A stretch of 64,000 nt of DNA from Pedobacter soli (GCF_900101435.1 NZ_FMZH01000001.1:62001-126000), one strand, 5' to 3'; counted from the stretch's first letter, positions 52,101-62,152 are shown. Made by a program: numbers and translations. Notes: a model not told the origin generated them from the sequence alone.

Positions 52101-54854
52101 ATGAACAAACTTGTAATCTTTTCTTTTTTTTACCTGTTTACTTTTCCGCTGTTTGCTCAGGAGATTAAGGTATCGCATTTAAGCTGCGAATACCGCACAA
52201 ATCCAATGGGAATTGATGCTGTGCAACCACATTTTAGCTGGCAAATGGTTTCGGATAAGCACAATATCATGCAAACCGCTTATCACATTTTAGTTTCAAA
52301 GAGCCTGACTGCTCTTAAGCAAGATAAAGGAGAGGTTTGGGATTCGAAAAAGATTACTTCTAATCAATCGATCCAGATAAAACATAAAGGAATAAAACTA
52401 GGATCAGCGCAAAAGTATTATTGGAAAATTAAGGTTTGGGATAACCAGGGCAAGCAATCTGCCTGGAGTGAACCCGCATTTTTCCAGATGGGCTTGTTAA
52501 ATGCGGCTGACTGGAAAGGCGCTAAATGGATTGCTTACGAAAAACTGGCCGATTCGAACGTAAATGCTTTACCTACGGATGGTAAAAAAGACAAATTTAC
52601 CGGCAATAATATCCTGCCAATGTTCCGTAAAGATTTTGCAGTAACCAAAAGCATTAAAAAGGCTACGGCCTTTATTTCCGGATTAGGCCATTTTGAAATG
52701 AGTTTGAATGGTGAGAAAGTAGGAGATGATTACTTAGCACCAGGCTGGACCAAATACGATCGCGAAGCCTTATATGTAACCTACAACATTACCAAACAAC
52801 TAAAAAAGGGCGCAAATGCTGTTGGCGTAATGCTTGGGAATGGCTTTTACTACATTCCCCCAGTTAAAGAAAGGTACCGGAAATTAAAAGTGGCTTATGG
52901 CTTCCCGAAAATGATTTGTCGTTTGCTGATCGAATATACAGATGGTACTTCGGCCAATGTAATCAGCAACGAAAGCTGGAAAACAGCTCCTTCTCCGGTT
53001 ACTTTTTCGAGTATTTATGGCGGCGAAGACTATAACGCCGGTTTAGCGCAAAAAAACTGGAACCAGGCAGTTTTCAATGATAGCAAATGGAAAACCGCAT
53101 TAGTTGTGAATGGTCCGAAGCTAAACGCCCAAAAAGAAGAGCCTGTTAAAATCTTTGATCATTTTCCGGCAAAGCAGATTATACCAACTGCTAACGGTGA
53201 ATGGGTTTATGATCTCGGACAAAACGCATCGGGCATTATTGAACTTCAGGTGAGCGGGAAAAAAGGCGACACCATCCGCATTACACCAGCCGAATTATTG
53301 AAAGAAGATGGTACCGTTACCCAGAAAAACATGGGTGGTCCTGTTTACTTTACCTATATTTTAAATGGTGAGGGCACCGAAACCTGGCGGCCACGTTTTT
53401 TCTACTCGGGTTTCCGCTATCTGCAGGTTAAAGGTGGCGTTCCGGCCGGGAAAGAAAACCCATTGAACAAAGCCATTATCAAAGATTTAAAAGGCCTGCA
53501 TATACGTAATGCAGCTCCAACTGCAGGCGAATTCACATCTTCAAACGAATTATTTAACAAAACCTTTAAACTGATTGATTGGGGTATTAAAAGTAATATG
53601 GTTAGTGTTTTTACCGACTGCCCGCACCGCGAAAAACTCGGCTGGTTAGAGCAATTGCATTTAATGGGCAGCTCGGTAAATTACAATTATGCTGCTGCAC
53701 CGTTGTTTGCAAAAGCTTCGGTTGATATGCAAAATTCGCAGCTAACCAACGGGCTCGTTCCAGAAATTGCGCCTGAGTACGTTAAATTTGAATGGGGAGG
53801 CGATATGTTCCGCGATTCGCCTGAATGGGGAAGCAGCAGTATTTTAGTGCCCTGGGATTTGTATAAATGGTATGGCGATAAACAGGCTTTGGCCAATAAT
53901 TATCCCACCATGCAGCGTTACATCCAATATTTAGACACCAAAGCCAATAACCACATCTTATCGCAAGGTTTAGGCGATTGGTATGACCTTGGGCCAAAAC
54001 CACCGGGCGTTTCGCAGCTTACCCCAATGGGCATTACAGCCACCGCTATTTATTATTATGATTTAAAAATCCTCGAAAAAATAGCCACCTTATTGGGTAA
54101 AAAAGCTGATGCACTGGCATATACCAAACTTGCAATTTCAGTACGAGATGCATTTAATACCAAATTCTTTAATGCAGCAAGCAAACAATACGGCTCGGGT
54201 AGCCAAACGGCTAATGCCATGGCTGTTTATATGGGTTTAGTTGAAGAAAAAGATAAACAGGCAGTTATTGATAACCTCGTAAAAGACATTAGAGATAAAA
54301 ACAACGGATTAACGGCAGGCGATATCGGCTATCGCTATGTACTACGTGTTTTAGAAGATGCCGGACGCTCGGATGTGATTTTCGACATGAACAGCCGTAG
54401 CGATGTACCCGGTTATGGCATGCAACTGGCAAAAGGTGCTACCGCTTTAACCGAAAGCTGGGCGGCACTACCTACGGTTTCCAATAATCATTTTATGCTG
54501 GGGCATTTAATGGAGTGGTTTTACAGTGGGGTGGGCGGGATCCGTCAGGATGAAAACTCAGTAGCCTTTAACCGGATTAAAATTTACCCTGAGGTAGTTG
54601 GCGATTTAACTGCTGCTACAACGAGTTACCAATCGGCTTATGGTAAAATTGTTACAGACTGGAAAAAAACGACTGAAGGCTTCGAAATAGCCATAAATAT
54701 TCCGGTAAATACTACTGCTGTGGTTTACATTCCTATTTCGACCAAGCAAAGCCTTGCAGAGGTTAACAATACTAAATTCCAAAACCTGGGCACAGCCAAT
54801 GGCAGAACCCAGGTAGCGATCGGTTCGGGTTATTATAAATTTAAAGTGAAGTAG
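52101..54854 (+). CDS. GH78-family alpha-L-rhamnosidase (third of three)
   Basis: A 917-residue secreted enzyme with signal peptide ending LFAQ. It shares the layout of the enzyme at 27618 (FSWQMVSDKHN, YYWKIKVWD, the sandwich GLGHFEMSLNGEKVG), but the catalytic loop reads DCPHREKLGWLEQ and the second catalytic Glu lies in TALTESWAALP. The sequence differences from the first copy suggest a different acceptor. It opens the IclR-divergent unit, and the next gene starts 1 bp after its stop. Confidence 0.9.
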   Translation: MNKLVIFSFFYLFTFPLFAQEIKVSHLSCEYRTNPMGIDAVQPHFSWQMVSDKHNIMQTAYHILVSKSLTALKQDKGEVWDSKKITSNQSIQIKHKGIKLGSAQKYYWKIKVWDNQGKQSAWSEPAFFQMGLLNAADWKGAKWIAYEKLADSNVNALPTDGKKDKFTGNNILPMFRKDFAVTKSIKKATAFISGLGHFEMSLNGEKVGDDYLAPGWTKYDREALYVTYNITKQLKKGANAVGVMLGNGFYYIPPVKERYRKLKVAYGFPKMICRLLIEYTDGTSANVISNESWKTAPSPVTFSSIYGGEDYNAGLAQKNWNQAVFNDSKWKTALVVNGPKLNAQKEEPVKIFDHFPAKQIIPTANGEWVYDLGQNASGIIELQVSGKKGDTIRITPAELLKEDGTVTQKNMGGPVYFTYILNGEGTETWRPRFFYSGFRYLQVKGGVPAGKENPLNKAIIKDLKGLHIRNAAPTAGEFTSSNELFNKTFKLIDWGIKSNMVSVFTDCPHREKLGWLEQLHLMGSSVNYNYAAAPLFAKASVDMQNSQLTNGLVPEIAPEYVKFEWGGDMFRDSPEWGSSSILVPWDLYKWYGDKQALANNYPTMQRYIQYLDTKANNHILSQGLGDWYDLGPKPPGVSQLTPMGITATAIYYYDLKILEKIATLLGKKADALAYTKLAISVRDAFNTKFFNAASKQYGSGSQTANAMAVYMGLVEEKDKQAVIDNLVKDIRDKNNGLTAGDIGYRYVLRVLEDAGRSDVIFDMNSRSDVPGYGMQLAKGATALTESWAALPTVSNNHFMLGHLMEWFYSGVGGIRQDENSVAFNRIKIYPEVVGDLTAATTSYQSAYGKIVTDWKKTTEGFEIAINIPVNTTAVVYIPISTKQSLAEVNNTKFQNLGTANGRTQVAIGSGYYKFKVK

Positions 54855-54855
54855 C

Positions 54856-55962
54856 ATGAGAACGATCTGGATACATCTGATAGGTATTTTAACAACCGCT
54901 ACGGCATTTGCTCAGGAAGCTAAAAATCCGGTATCTGCTGCCGAAATGGAAAAAATTTACCAGGAAGTGAAAACGCCTTTCAAATACGGGTTGGTGATGG
55001 TTCCGGCTGATAAAGAGCATAAGATGGATTGTCCTACCATTTTTAGAAAAGGCAAATACTGGTATATGACTTATCTGATTTTTAGCGGTCGCGGTTACGA
55101 AACCTGGATGGCAAAAAGCAGCGATTTACTGCACTGGGAAAATCAGGGTAAGTTAATGTCGTTCGAAGATTCGGGCAAATGGGACGATAACCAGAAAGCA
55201 GGCTACAATGCGCTTTTAGATATCAAATGGGGAGGTAGTTACCAGGCTAACAGCTTTAATGGCAAATACTGGATGTCGTATTTCGGTGGCAAAGCACGTG
55301 GATACGAAGTAGAGCCTTTATCTATTGGCATGGCTTACACTGATCAACATCCCTCGATTGTGCAGGAGTGGAAACGACTGGATCAACCGGTTTTAAGTTC
55401 GCTCGACAACGATGTACGCTGGTGGGAAAACCGGCACAAACTATTTAAAAGTACGGTGATTGCCGATCAGAAAAAGTTAACCGGCCATTCTTTTGTAATG
55501 TATTACAACGCTGTTGGCGATTCGCTGGCAAACAATAAAAAAACACGTTGGTACGAACGCATTGGGATGGCAGTATCCGACGATATGGTGCATTGGCAAC
55601 GCTATCTAAAAAATCCGGTTGTACATCATCCGGTTGGCATTACTGGCGATGCGGTAATCCAGCAGATAGGAAGCAATTATGTAATGTTTTATTTCGGGGC
55701 GTTCTGGCAGGACAGAAAAGGTTCTTTTAACCGTTTTGCGGTATCTAAAGATCTCGTAAACTGGACTGATTGGACGGGTAATAACCTGATCGAATCATCA
55801 GAAAAATATGATGAGCTGTATGCGCACAAATCGTTCGTCATTAAGCACAAAGGCATTGTTTACCACTTTTATTGCGCCGTGAATAAACAAGACCAGCGGG
55901 GCATTGCTGTAGCCACTTCGAAAGATTTAGGAAAAAGTAAAGTGAATTTTGTTCAAAATTAA
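54856..55962 (+). CDS. Secreted five-bladed beta-propeller glycosidase-like protein (GH43/GH130-type fold)
   Basis: A 368-residue protein with signal peptide ending AFAQ. Blade sequences: DCPTIFRKGKYWYMTYLIF, TWMAKSSDLLHWENQGKL, IGMAVSDDMVHWQRYLKNPV, FAVSKDLVNWTDWTGN. DCPT supplies a candidate base. It matches the broad GH43/GH117/GH130 fold; exact family and substrate unknown. It lies one base after the GH78 and three bases before the GH2. Confidence 0.6.
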   Translation: MRTIWIHLIGILTTATAFAQEAKNPVSAAEMEKIYQEVKTPFKYGLVMVPADKEHKMDCPTIFRKGKYWYMTYLIFSGRGYETWMAKSSDLLHWENQGKLMSFEDSGKWDDNQKAGYNALLDIKWGGSYQANSFNGKYWMSYFGGKARGYEVEPLSIGMAYTDQHPSIVQEWKRLDQPVLSSLDNDVRWWENRHKLFKSTVIADQKKLTGHSFVMYYNAVGDSLANNKKTRWYERIGMAVSDDMVHWQRYLKNPVVHHPVGITGDAVIQQIGSNYVMFYFGAFWQDRKGSFNRFAVSKDLVNWTDWTGNNLIESSEKYDELYAHKSFVIKHKGIVYHFYCAVNKQDQRGIAVATSKDLGKSKVNFVQN

Positions 55963-55965
55963 GAA

Positions 55966-58452
55966 ATGAGAATACCGGGCATTTATAAGGTTTTTATGGT
56001 ATCCCTGCTGGGATTATTAGTCTCGCAAAATTGTGATGCTAATCCACTCATTCCTAATGGTTGGTGTCCCACCAACCATGATAGACAATCATCGGTCGGT
56101 GAGACACCAACCGATAGAGAATCCCGAGTAAAAACCAGCTTCAACCAAGACTGGAAATTTTTCCTGGGTGATGATCCATCCGCCAAGAATTCGCTATACA
56201 ATGACTCCAAATGGAGAAAACTTACCTTACCGCACGACTGGAGCATTGAAGGGAAATTTGACGAAAAGAACCCTGCTAAACCTGAGGGTGGTGGCCTGCC
56301 GACAGGTATTGGCTGGTACAGGAAAACATTTACGGCGCCTGCCGATTTTAAAAACAAACTGGTTACCGTTGAGTTTGACGGTGTTTACAAAAACAGCGAG
56401 GTTTGGGTAAATGGCCACTATCTGGGTAAACGTCCTTATGGCTACAGTTCTTTTGCTTACGAAATCAGCAGATTCTTAAAGTCACGCAATAACATCATTG
56501 CTGTGAAGGTTGATAATTCTTTACAGCCCGATTCTCGCTGGTATTCCGGTTCTGGGATTTACAGAAATGTATGGTTAACTACTACGGCCAAAGTTGCGGT
56601 GGCAAAATGGGGCACTTTTGTAACTACGGGTACTGATGGAAAAGTGAGTATAAAAACGCAAATCCAGAATAAAACTTCGAAACAGCAGGCTGCAGTTTTA
56701 GTACATTCTATTTATGATGCCAAGGGCAAGCTGATCTTAAAAACACAAGCACAAAACATCAAAATAGATACTTCAGGATTAATTGTTAACAGCGATACTG
56801 AACTTAAAAACCCTGTGCTTTGGTCGTTAAAAAGGCCTGTTCAGTATAAACTGGTTACGGAAATTTTGCAAAACAACAAGCCTATTGATACTTATGAAAC
56901 CAAATTTGGATTCAGAACCTTCAATTTTGATGCAGAAAAGGGTTTTTCTTTAAATGGCTTACCAACCAAAATACTGGGCGTTTGCCTGCACCACGATTTA
57001 GGTGCTTTGGGCGCTGCTGTAAATGTTCGCGCCATGGAACGCCAACTCGAAATCATGAAAGCCATGGGCGTAAATGCTATCCGCACGGCTCACAATCCAC
57101 CAGCACCTGAGTTTTTAGATTTATGTGATGAAATGGGTTTTCTCGTAATGGATGAAGCATTTGACATGTGGGCGAAAAAGAAAAACAAAAACGATTATCA
57201 CCTCAATTTCCCCGAATGGCATAAACGCGATCTGGAAGATATGATTCTCCGCGACCGCAATCATCCTTCCATTATTTTATGGAGCATTGGAAACGAAATC
57301 CGCGAGCAGTTCGACAGTACCGGTGTAGCACTAACCAAAGAGTTGGTGGCTACAGTTAAAAACCTCGATCAAAGTCGTCCGGTGATCTCTGCATTAACCG
57401 AAACCGATGCCAAAAAGAACTTTATTTACCAGGCCAATGCGCTGGATATTTATGGATTAAACTACAACCATAAACTGTATAAAGATTGGCCTAAAAACTA
57501 TCCCGGCGTTAAGTTTCTGGCCACCGAAACCACATCAGCATTAGAAACCAGAGGTTTTTACGATACAGCTGATACTATTCGCCGCTGGCCAAGAGACGGA
57601 AAAACAAAGTTTACCGAAGGCAACAGCGAATGGTCGGCCTCTGCTTACGATAATGTATCAGCTTACTGGGGCTCTACGCACGAAGAAACCTGGAAAGCAG
57701 CCAAAAAATACGATCATGTTTCAGGTCTTTTTGTCTGGACCGGTTTTGATTACCTCGGCGAGCCTTTACCTTATCCATGGCCGGCACGCAGCTCGTATTT
57801 TGGAATTGTCGATTTAGCGGGTTTCTCTAAAGATTCGTATTACATGTACCAAAGCGAGTGGACCGATAAACCGGTACTGCACATCCTGCCGCACTGGAAC
57901 TGGGAAGCGGGCAAATCAGTAGAGGTTTGGGCTTACTACAATCAGGCTGATGAGGTAGAGCTGTACCTCAATGGAAAATCTTTAGGTAAAAAATCAAAAC
58001 AGGATGATGATTTACACGTGCAGTGGAACGTAAGTTTTGCACCTGGAACACTTAAAGCTGTATCGCGCAAAAATGGAAAAGAGATTTTGGTTCGTGAAGT
58101 AAAAACTGCCGGCGATCCGGCAAAAATTGAATTAGTAGCTGATAGAAAACAGATTAAAGCCGATGGTAAAGATTTATCATTTATCACCGTACGCATTTTA
58201 GATAAAGCCGGAAATGTAGTGCCAAATGCCGATAATCTGGTCGATTTTAAAGTAGAAGGTGCCGGATTTATAGCCGGTGTGGATAATGGTTTTCAGGCAA
58301 GTTTAGAACCTTTTAAAGCCAGCTATCGCAAAGCTTTTCATGGTTTATGCCTGGCTATTTTGCAGGCTACAGCTAAAACGGGAACAATTAAGTTAACAGC
58401 CACATCGGCAGGTTTGTCATCGGCAGTTATAGAAGTTAGAACAAATAAATAA
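55966..58452 (+). CDS. GH2-family beta-galactosidase-like enzyme (second copy), with repeat-derived segment
   Basis: An 828-residue secreted GH2. Residues 32-50 are translated from two short palindromes (56059-56115) that sit between the signal peptide (VSLLGLLVSQNCDA) and the first GH2 domain (KTSFNQDWKFFLGDD). The sugar-binding domain, Ig-like domain and TIM barrel follow. Acid/base is Glu444 in IGNEIRE and nucleophile Glu521 in LATETTSA. A DUF4982-like domain (WAYYNQADEVELYLNGKSLGK) and an Ig-like bacterial domain end the protein. The repeat may form an unstructured linker. Confidence 0.85.
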   Translation: MRIPGIYKVFMVSLLGLLVSQNCDANPLIPNGWCPTNHDRQSSVGETPTDRESRVKTSFNQDWKFFLGDDPSAKNSLYNDSKWRKLTLPHDWSIEGKFDEKNPAKPEGGGLPTGIGWYRKTFTAPADFKNKLVTVEFDGVYKNSEVWVNGHYLGKRPYGYSSFAYEISRFLKSRNNIIAVKVDNSLQPDSRWYSGSGIYRNVWLTTTAKVAVAKWGTFVTTGTDGKVSIKTQIQNKTSKQQAAVLVHSIYDAKGKLILKTQAQNIKIDTSGLIVNSDTELKNPVLWSLKRPVQYKLVTEILQNNKPIDTYETKFGFRTFNFDAEKGFSLNGLPTKILGVCLHHDLGALGAAVNVRAMERQLEIMKAMGVNAIRTAHNPPAPEFLDLCDEMGFLVMDEAFDMWAKKKNKNDYHLNFPEWHKRDLEDMILRDRNHPSIILWSIGNEIREQFDSTGVALTKELVATVKNLDQSRPVISALTETDAKKNFIYQANALDIYGLNYNHKLYKDWPKNYPGVKFLATETTSALETRGFYDTADTIRRWPRDGKTKFTEGNSEWSASAYDNVSAYWGSTHEETWKAAKKYDHVSGLFVWTGFDYLGEPLPYPWPARSSYFGIVDLAGFSKDSYYMYQSEWTDKPVLHILPHWNWEAGKSVEVWAYYNQADEVELYLNGKSLGKKSKQDDDLHVQWNVSFAPGTLKAVSRKNGKEILVREVKTAGDPAKIELVADRKQIKADGKDLSFITVRILDKAGNVVPNADNLVDFKVEGAGFIAGVDNGFQASLEPFKASYRKAFHGLCLAILQATAKTGTIKLTATSAGLSSAVIEVRTNK
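56059..56115. repeat. Two short family E palindromes inside the GH2 coding sequence
   Basis: GGTTGGTGTCCCACCAACC at 56059-56077 and ATCGGTCGGTGAGACACCAA (to CCGAT at 56115) are of the same kind as intergenic hairpins at 58466-58523. Both are fully inside the reading frame and keep it open. Confidence 0.75.
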
Positions 58453-58465
58453 ATACGTTGCAAAG

Positions 58466-58565
58466 CTGGTTGGTGTGGCACCAACCAGTTGGATAATCTA
58501 ATCGGTTGGTGGCTCACCAACCGCAACTGAGCATATAAATAATGGTTCGTGAGGACACGAACCAT
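58466..58565. repeat. Three tandem short palindromes (family E)
   Basis: CTGGTTGGTGTGGCACCAAC (58466-58488), CGGTTGGTGGCTCACCAACC (58503-58523) and ATGGTTCGTGAGGACACGAA (58542-58565). They form the gap between the GH2 gene and the first solute-binding-like gene. Confidence 0.75.
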
Positions 58566-58589
58566 GACAAAAATAAATAATAAGAATAA

Positions 58590-59750
58590 GTGGAGAAGAC
58601 GATCAATTTAAAAGGAATAACCTGGAACCACAGTCGTGGCTTATTGCCCATGGTGGCAACTGCACAGCGGTTTTCAGAATTGCACCCCAATGTAAACATC
58701 ACCTGGGAAAAGCGGAGCTTGCAGCAATTTGCCGATTTTTCTATCCAGGAGCTGGCCGAGCGTTTCGATTTATTGGTGATTGATCACCCCTGGGCAGGCT
58801 TTGCCGCCAAAACAAAATCGATTGTTCCTTTGGATTTTTACCTCAGTGACGCCTACTTAAAAGATCAGGAAGAGAATTCTGTAGGGAAATCTTACGAAAG
58901 TTATACTTATGATGGTCATTTATGGGCATTGCCCATTGATGCAGCCACACCTGTAGCCGCAAGCCGGCCAGATTTACTGGCTGAAAACGGTTTTTCCCTG
59001 CCTCAATCATTTGAAGATTTAATGGCACTGGCCGATGCAGGCCTTGTAGCCTTTGCAGGCATCCCAATAGACGTGTTAATGAATTTCTACACGCTTTGCT
59101 GCTCTTTGGGCGAAGATCCCTGCCAGAACGATGAAACTGTAATTTCAACTGAAACCGGTGTAAAGGCGCTACAAATGTACCGTCAGCTGGCCTCAAAAAT
59201 AGATCCCGCAAATTTCAACAGAAACCCCATTCAGGTATATGAAGCCATGACCCAAACTGATCAGATTGCTTATTGCCCCTTTGCCTACGGCTATTCCAAT
59301 TATTCGAGAAATGGTTATGCACGAAAAGTGTTGCACTTTCATGATATGATATCGGTGAATGGAAAAACCAATTTAAGAAGCACTTTAGGCGGCACTGGTT
59401 TGGCTATTTCAGCTAAATGTGCCGAACTCGAAATGGCAGCCAAATATGTTCAGTTTGTTGGTTCTCCGGCTTGTCAGGCTACCTTGTATTTCGAAAGCGG
59501 AGGGCAGCCCGGGCATTTGGCTGCATGGAAAAATGAAGAGGTGAACCGCCAGAGCCAGCAATACTTTGCCAACACATTACCAGCCTTACAAAGGGCATTT
59601 TTACGTCCGCGTTATCATGGTTCCATGTATTTTCAGGATCATGCCGGTGATGTAGTGCGCGATTATTTAATGGGTAAGGGCGATGAAATGACAGTTTTAT
59701 CTGCGTTGAACGAGTTATATCAGCAATCTAAAAGTTTAGCAGTATCATGA
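58590..59750 (+). CDS. Solute-binding-protein-like protein without signal peptide (first copy)
   Basis: A 386-residue protein of the extracellular solute-binding fold (family 1/8 type), e.g. YDGHLWALPIDAATPVAASRPDL and TLYFESGGQPGHLAAWK. The start is a GTG at 58590; no in-frame ATG upstream. There is no signal peptide, lipobox or membrane segment, so it probably stays in the cytoplasm, and no ABC permease or ATPase is nearby. It is linked to the CoA-transferase below by an ATGA overlap. It may bind an intermediate for the enzyme, or be an enzyme that borrowed this fold. Confidence 0.7.
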   Translation: MEKTINLKGITWNHSRGLLPMVATAQRFSELHPNVNITWEKRSLQQFADFSIQELAERFDLLVIDHPWAGFAAKTKSIVPLDFYLSDAYLKDQEENSVGKSYESYTYDGHLWALPIDAATPVAASRPDLLAENGFSLPQSFEDLMALADAGLVAFAGIPIDVLMNFYTLCCSLGEDPCQNDETVISTETGVKALQMYRQLASKIDPANFNRNPIQVYEAMTQTDQIAYCPFAYGYSNYSRNGYARKVLHFHDMISVNGKTNLRSTLGGTGLAISAKCAELEMAAKYVQFVGSPACQATLYFESGGQPGHLAAWKNEEVNRQSQQYFANTLPALQRAFLRPRYHGSMYFQDHAGDVVRDYLMGKGDEMTVLSALNELYQQSKSLAVS

Positions 59751-60898
59751 ACAGGCCGTTAGAAGGACTTTTGGTTTTAGAGTTTTGCCAGTTTCTGGCA
59801 GGGCCATCTGCCGGTCTAAAACTGGCAGATTTAGGCGCACGCGTGATCAAAATAGAGCGACCACAAACCGGCGATGCCTGTCGTTCCTTATCCATCAAAA
59901 ATCTTTTTGTAGATGAAGACAGCTTATTGTTTCATACCATTAACCGCAATAAAGAGAGTTATACTGCCGATTTAAAAAATCCGGAAGATTTAGCAAAACT
60001 CAAAATACTGATCGCCAAAGCAGATGTGATGACACATAATTTCAGACCGGGTGTGATGGAAAAAATTGGGCTGGATTATGCGCAGGTGCAACAAATCAAT
60101 CCAAAAATTATTTACGGCATGGTTACCGGTTATGGCAACGAAGGTCCCTGGAAAAATAAGCCCGGACAGGATTTACTGGTACAATCTGTTTCTGGTTTAA
60201 CCTTCCTTTCCGGTGTAGATACCGACGGACCAGTGCCCTTTGGCCTTTCCGTTTCGGATATTATGTGCGGCAACCACCTGGCACAAGGCATTATGGCGGC
60301 TTTAATTAAGCGGGCTAAAACTCAAAAAAGTGTATTGATAGAGGTGAGCCTGCTCGAATCTATCCTGGATGTACAGTTTGAAGTAATTACCACTTATTTA
60401 AATGATGGAGGCAAATTGCCAGACAGGAGCGGAGCCAAAGGTAGTGCACACGCCTATTTAAGTGCCCCGTATGGCATGTACCAAACTCAGGATGGCTACA
60501 TTGCCATGGCCATGGGCAACCTGCCGAACATCTGCGCCATTATCCGGTGCGATATCAGCGATTTGTATGTAGAAGCAGGTTCAGCTTTCGAAAACCGCGA
60601 CAAACTGATTCTACGTCTGGCCGAAACCTTTAAACAGGATCTTACAGCCAACTGGGTTAATCTTTTAGAAAGTAACGGCATCTGGTGTGCCGAGGTGCTT
60701 AATTACCAAACGGCTACTGCATTAAGTACCTATAAAAACCTCGAAATAGAACAACAGCTTGAGTTAGGGAACGGAAAAAACATTAAAACAACCGTTAGTC
60801 CCATCCGGCTGGATAAAAGAAAGTTATTTGCGGCTAAAGCTGCACCAAAATTGGGTTTTGATACCGAAAGTATCAACAAAGAGTTTGAGATAAAATAA
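59747..60898 (+). CDS. CaiB/BaiF (family III) CoA-transferase (first of two)
   Basis: A 383-residue cytoplasmic enzyme. Family III marks include [47 protein letters not shown] and KPGQDLLVQSVSG. Catalytic Asp171 lies in GLSVSDIMCGNHLAQG. It would move CoA between organic acids, probably onto a sugar-acid or related compound. It overlaps the upstream solute-binding-like gene by four bases. It is paralogous to the next gene. Confidence 0.85.
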   Translation: MNRPLEGLLVLEFCQFLAGPSAGLKLADLGARVIKIERPQTGDACRSLSIKNLFVDEDSLLFHTINRNKESYTADLKNPEDLAKLKILIAKADVMTHNFRPGVMEKIGLDYAQVQQINPKIIYGMVTGYGNEGPWKNKPGQDLLVQSVSGLTFLSGVDTDGPVPFGLSVSDIMCGNHLAQGIMAALIKRAKTQKSVLIEVSLLESILDVQFEVITTYLNDGGKLPDRSGAKGSAHAYLSAPYGMYQTQDGYIAMAMGNLPNICAIIRCDISDLYVEAGSAFENRDKLILRLAETFKQDLTANWVNLLESNGIWCAEVLNYQTATALSTYKNLEIEQQLELGNGKNIKTTVSPIRLDKRKLFAAKAAPKLGFDTESINKEFEIK

Positions 60899-60908
60899 GC
60901 AGTTCGTT

Positions 60909-60968
60909 GGTCGGGATTTGTAATCCCGACCCAGTGTGATTAGGATGGTTCGTGGTGGCACGAACCAT
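60909..60968. repeat. Two short palindromes (family E)
   Basis: GGTCGGGATTTGTAATCCCG (60909-60931) and ATGGTTCGTGGTGGCACGAA (60945-60968) fill the only gap within the CoA-transferase cassette. The latter is nearly identical to the hairpin at 58542. Confidence 0.7.
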
Positions 60969-60991
60969 GGAAAAATAAAAAATATAAAAAT

Positions 60992-62152
60992 ATGCGACCG
61001 CTAGAAGATTATTTAGTTATCGATTTTAGCCAGTTTCTTTCTGGCCCCTCGGCGAGTTTGCGTTTAGCCGATATGGGTGCGCGTGTAATCAAAATTGAAC
61101 GTTTGGGCGTTGGCGACATTTGCCGTACGCTTTATACCTCCAATCTGATTATGAATGGCGAATCGTCGGTTTTTCATGCCATCAACCGGAACAAAGAAAG
61201 TTTTGAGGTTGATTTAAAAAGTGAAGAAGACTGCGAAATGGTTCGCGAGCTTTTAAAAAAGGCCGATGTTATGATTCATAACTTCAGGCCGGGTGTAATG
61301 GAGCGTTTAGGTTTCGATTATCCGGCAGTTAGCGCTTTAAATCCAGCTATTGTATATGGCGAAATATCGGGCTACGGCACCAATGGTGAATGGAAAAATA
61401 AACCGGGCCAGGATTTGCTCTTACAATCGGTTACCGGCCTAACATCCCTTACCGGAAATGCAGATAGTGGTCCTGTGGCCATGGGCTTATCCATTGTTGA
61501 TATGCTGGCTGGCGCACATCTGGCCCAGGGAATTTTAGCCTGCCTATACCGCAAAGCTGTAAAAAATGAAGGCGGTTTTGTACAGGTGAGCATGATGGAA
61601 TCGGCTTACGATTTTCAGTTTGAAACCATTACCACCTTCATGAACGACGGTGGTAGTTTACCTGAGCGATCTAAACAAAACAACGCCAACGCTTATTTAG
61701 GTGCGCCTTACGGCATTTACCAAACCGAAAACGGTTATCTGGCACTGGCCATGGGTTCTATACCACAGCTGGGTAATTTGCTGGGTTGCGAACAACTGGA
61801 AGAGTACATTGAAGTTAGCGAAGCTTTTGACAAACGCGATGAAATTAAAGGAATTTTAGCCAGTCATTTGCTAACCCAAACCACCGAAAAATGGCTTTCC
61901 AAATTAGAACCGGCAGATATCTGGTGTTCGGATGTATTAAACTGGAATGCTTTAATGGCGCATGATGGCTTTAAGGTATTGAACATGATCCAGGAAGTGC
62001 AAATGATTGATGGTTACCGTTACGAAACTACCAGATGTCCAATCCGGATTGATGGAGAATTATTAACTTCACCGAAAGGTTCTCCCAAATTGGGACAGGA
62101 CAATGAAAAAATCATCAAAGAATTTATAACACATACTACTGTAAATGCCTAA
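60992..62152 (+). CDS. CaiB/BaiF (family III) CoA-transferase (second of two)
   Basis: A 386-residue paralogue of the gene at 59747. The core is strongly conserved ([64 protein letters not shown]). Catalytic Asp170 is in [16 protein letters not shown]. Both copies keep the catalytic Asp, so a heterodimer of two active chains or two successive steps are both possible. The next gene overlaps its end by 8 bp. Confidence 0.85.
   Translation: MRPLEDYLVIDFSQFLSGPSASLRLADMGARVIKIERLGVGDICRTLYTSNLIMNGESSVFHAINRNKESFEVDLKSEEDCEMVRELLKKADVMIHNFRPGVMERLGFDYPAVSALNPAIVYGEISGYGTNGEWKNKPGQDLLLQSVTGLTSLTGNADSGPVAMGLSIVDMLAGAHLAQGILACLYRKAVKNEGGFVQVSMMESAYDFQFETITTFMNDGGSLPERSKQNNANAYLGAPYGIYQTENGYLALAMGSIPQLGNLLGCEQLEEYIEVSEAFDKRDEIKGILASHLLTQTTEKWLSKLEPADIWCSDVLNWNALMAHDGFKVLNMIQEVQMIDGYRYETTRCPIRIDGELLTSPKGSPKLGQDNEKIIKEFITHTTVNA

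Noticed and set aside
20036..60968. Palindrome-rich gaps considered as CRISPR arrays
   Set aside because: The repeats are not regularly spaced, units differ in length, and no cas gene is present.
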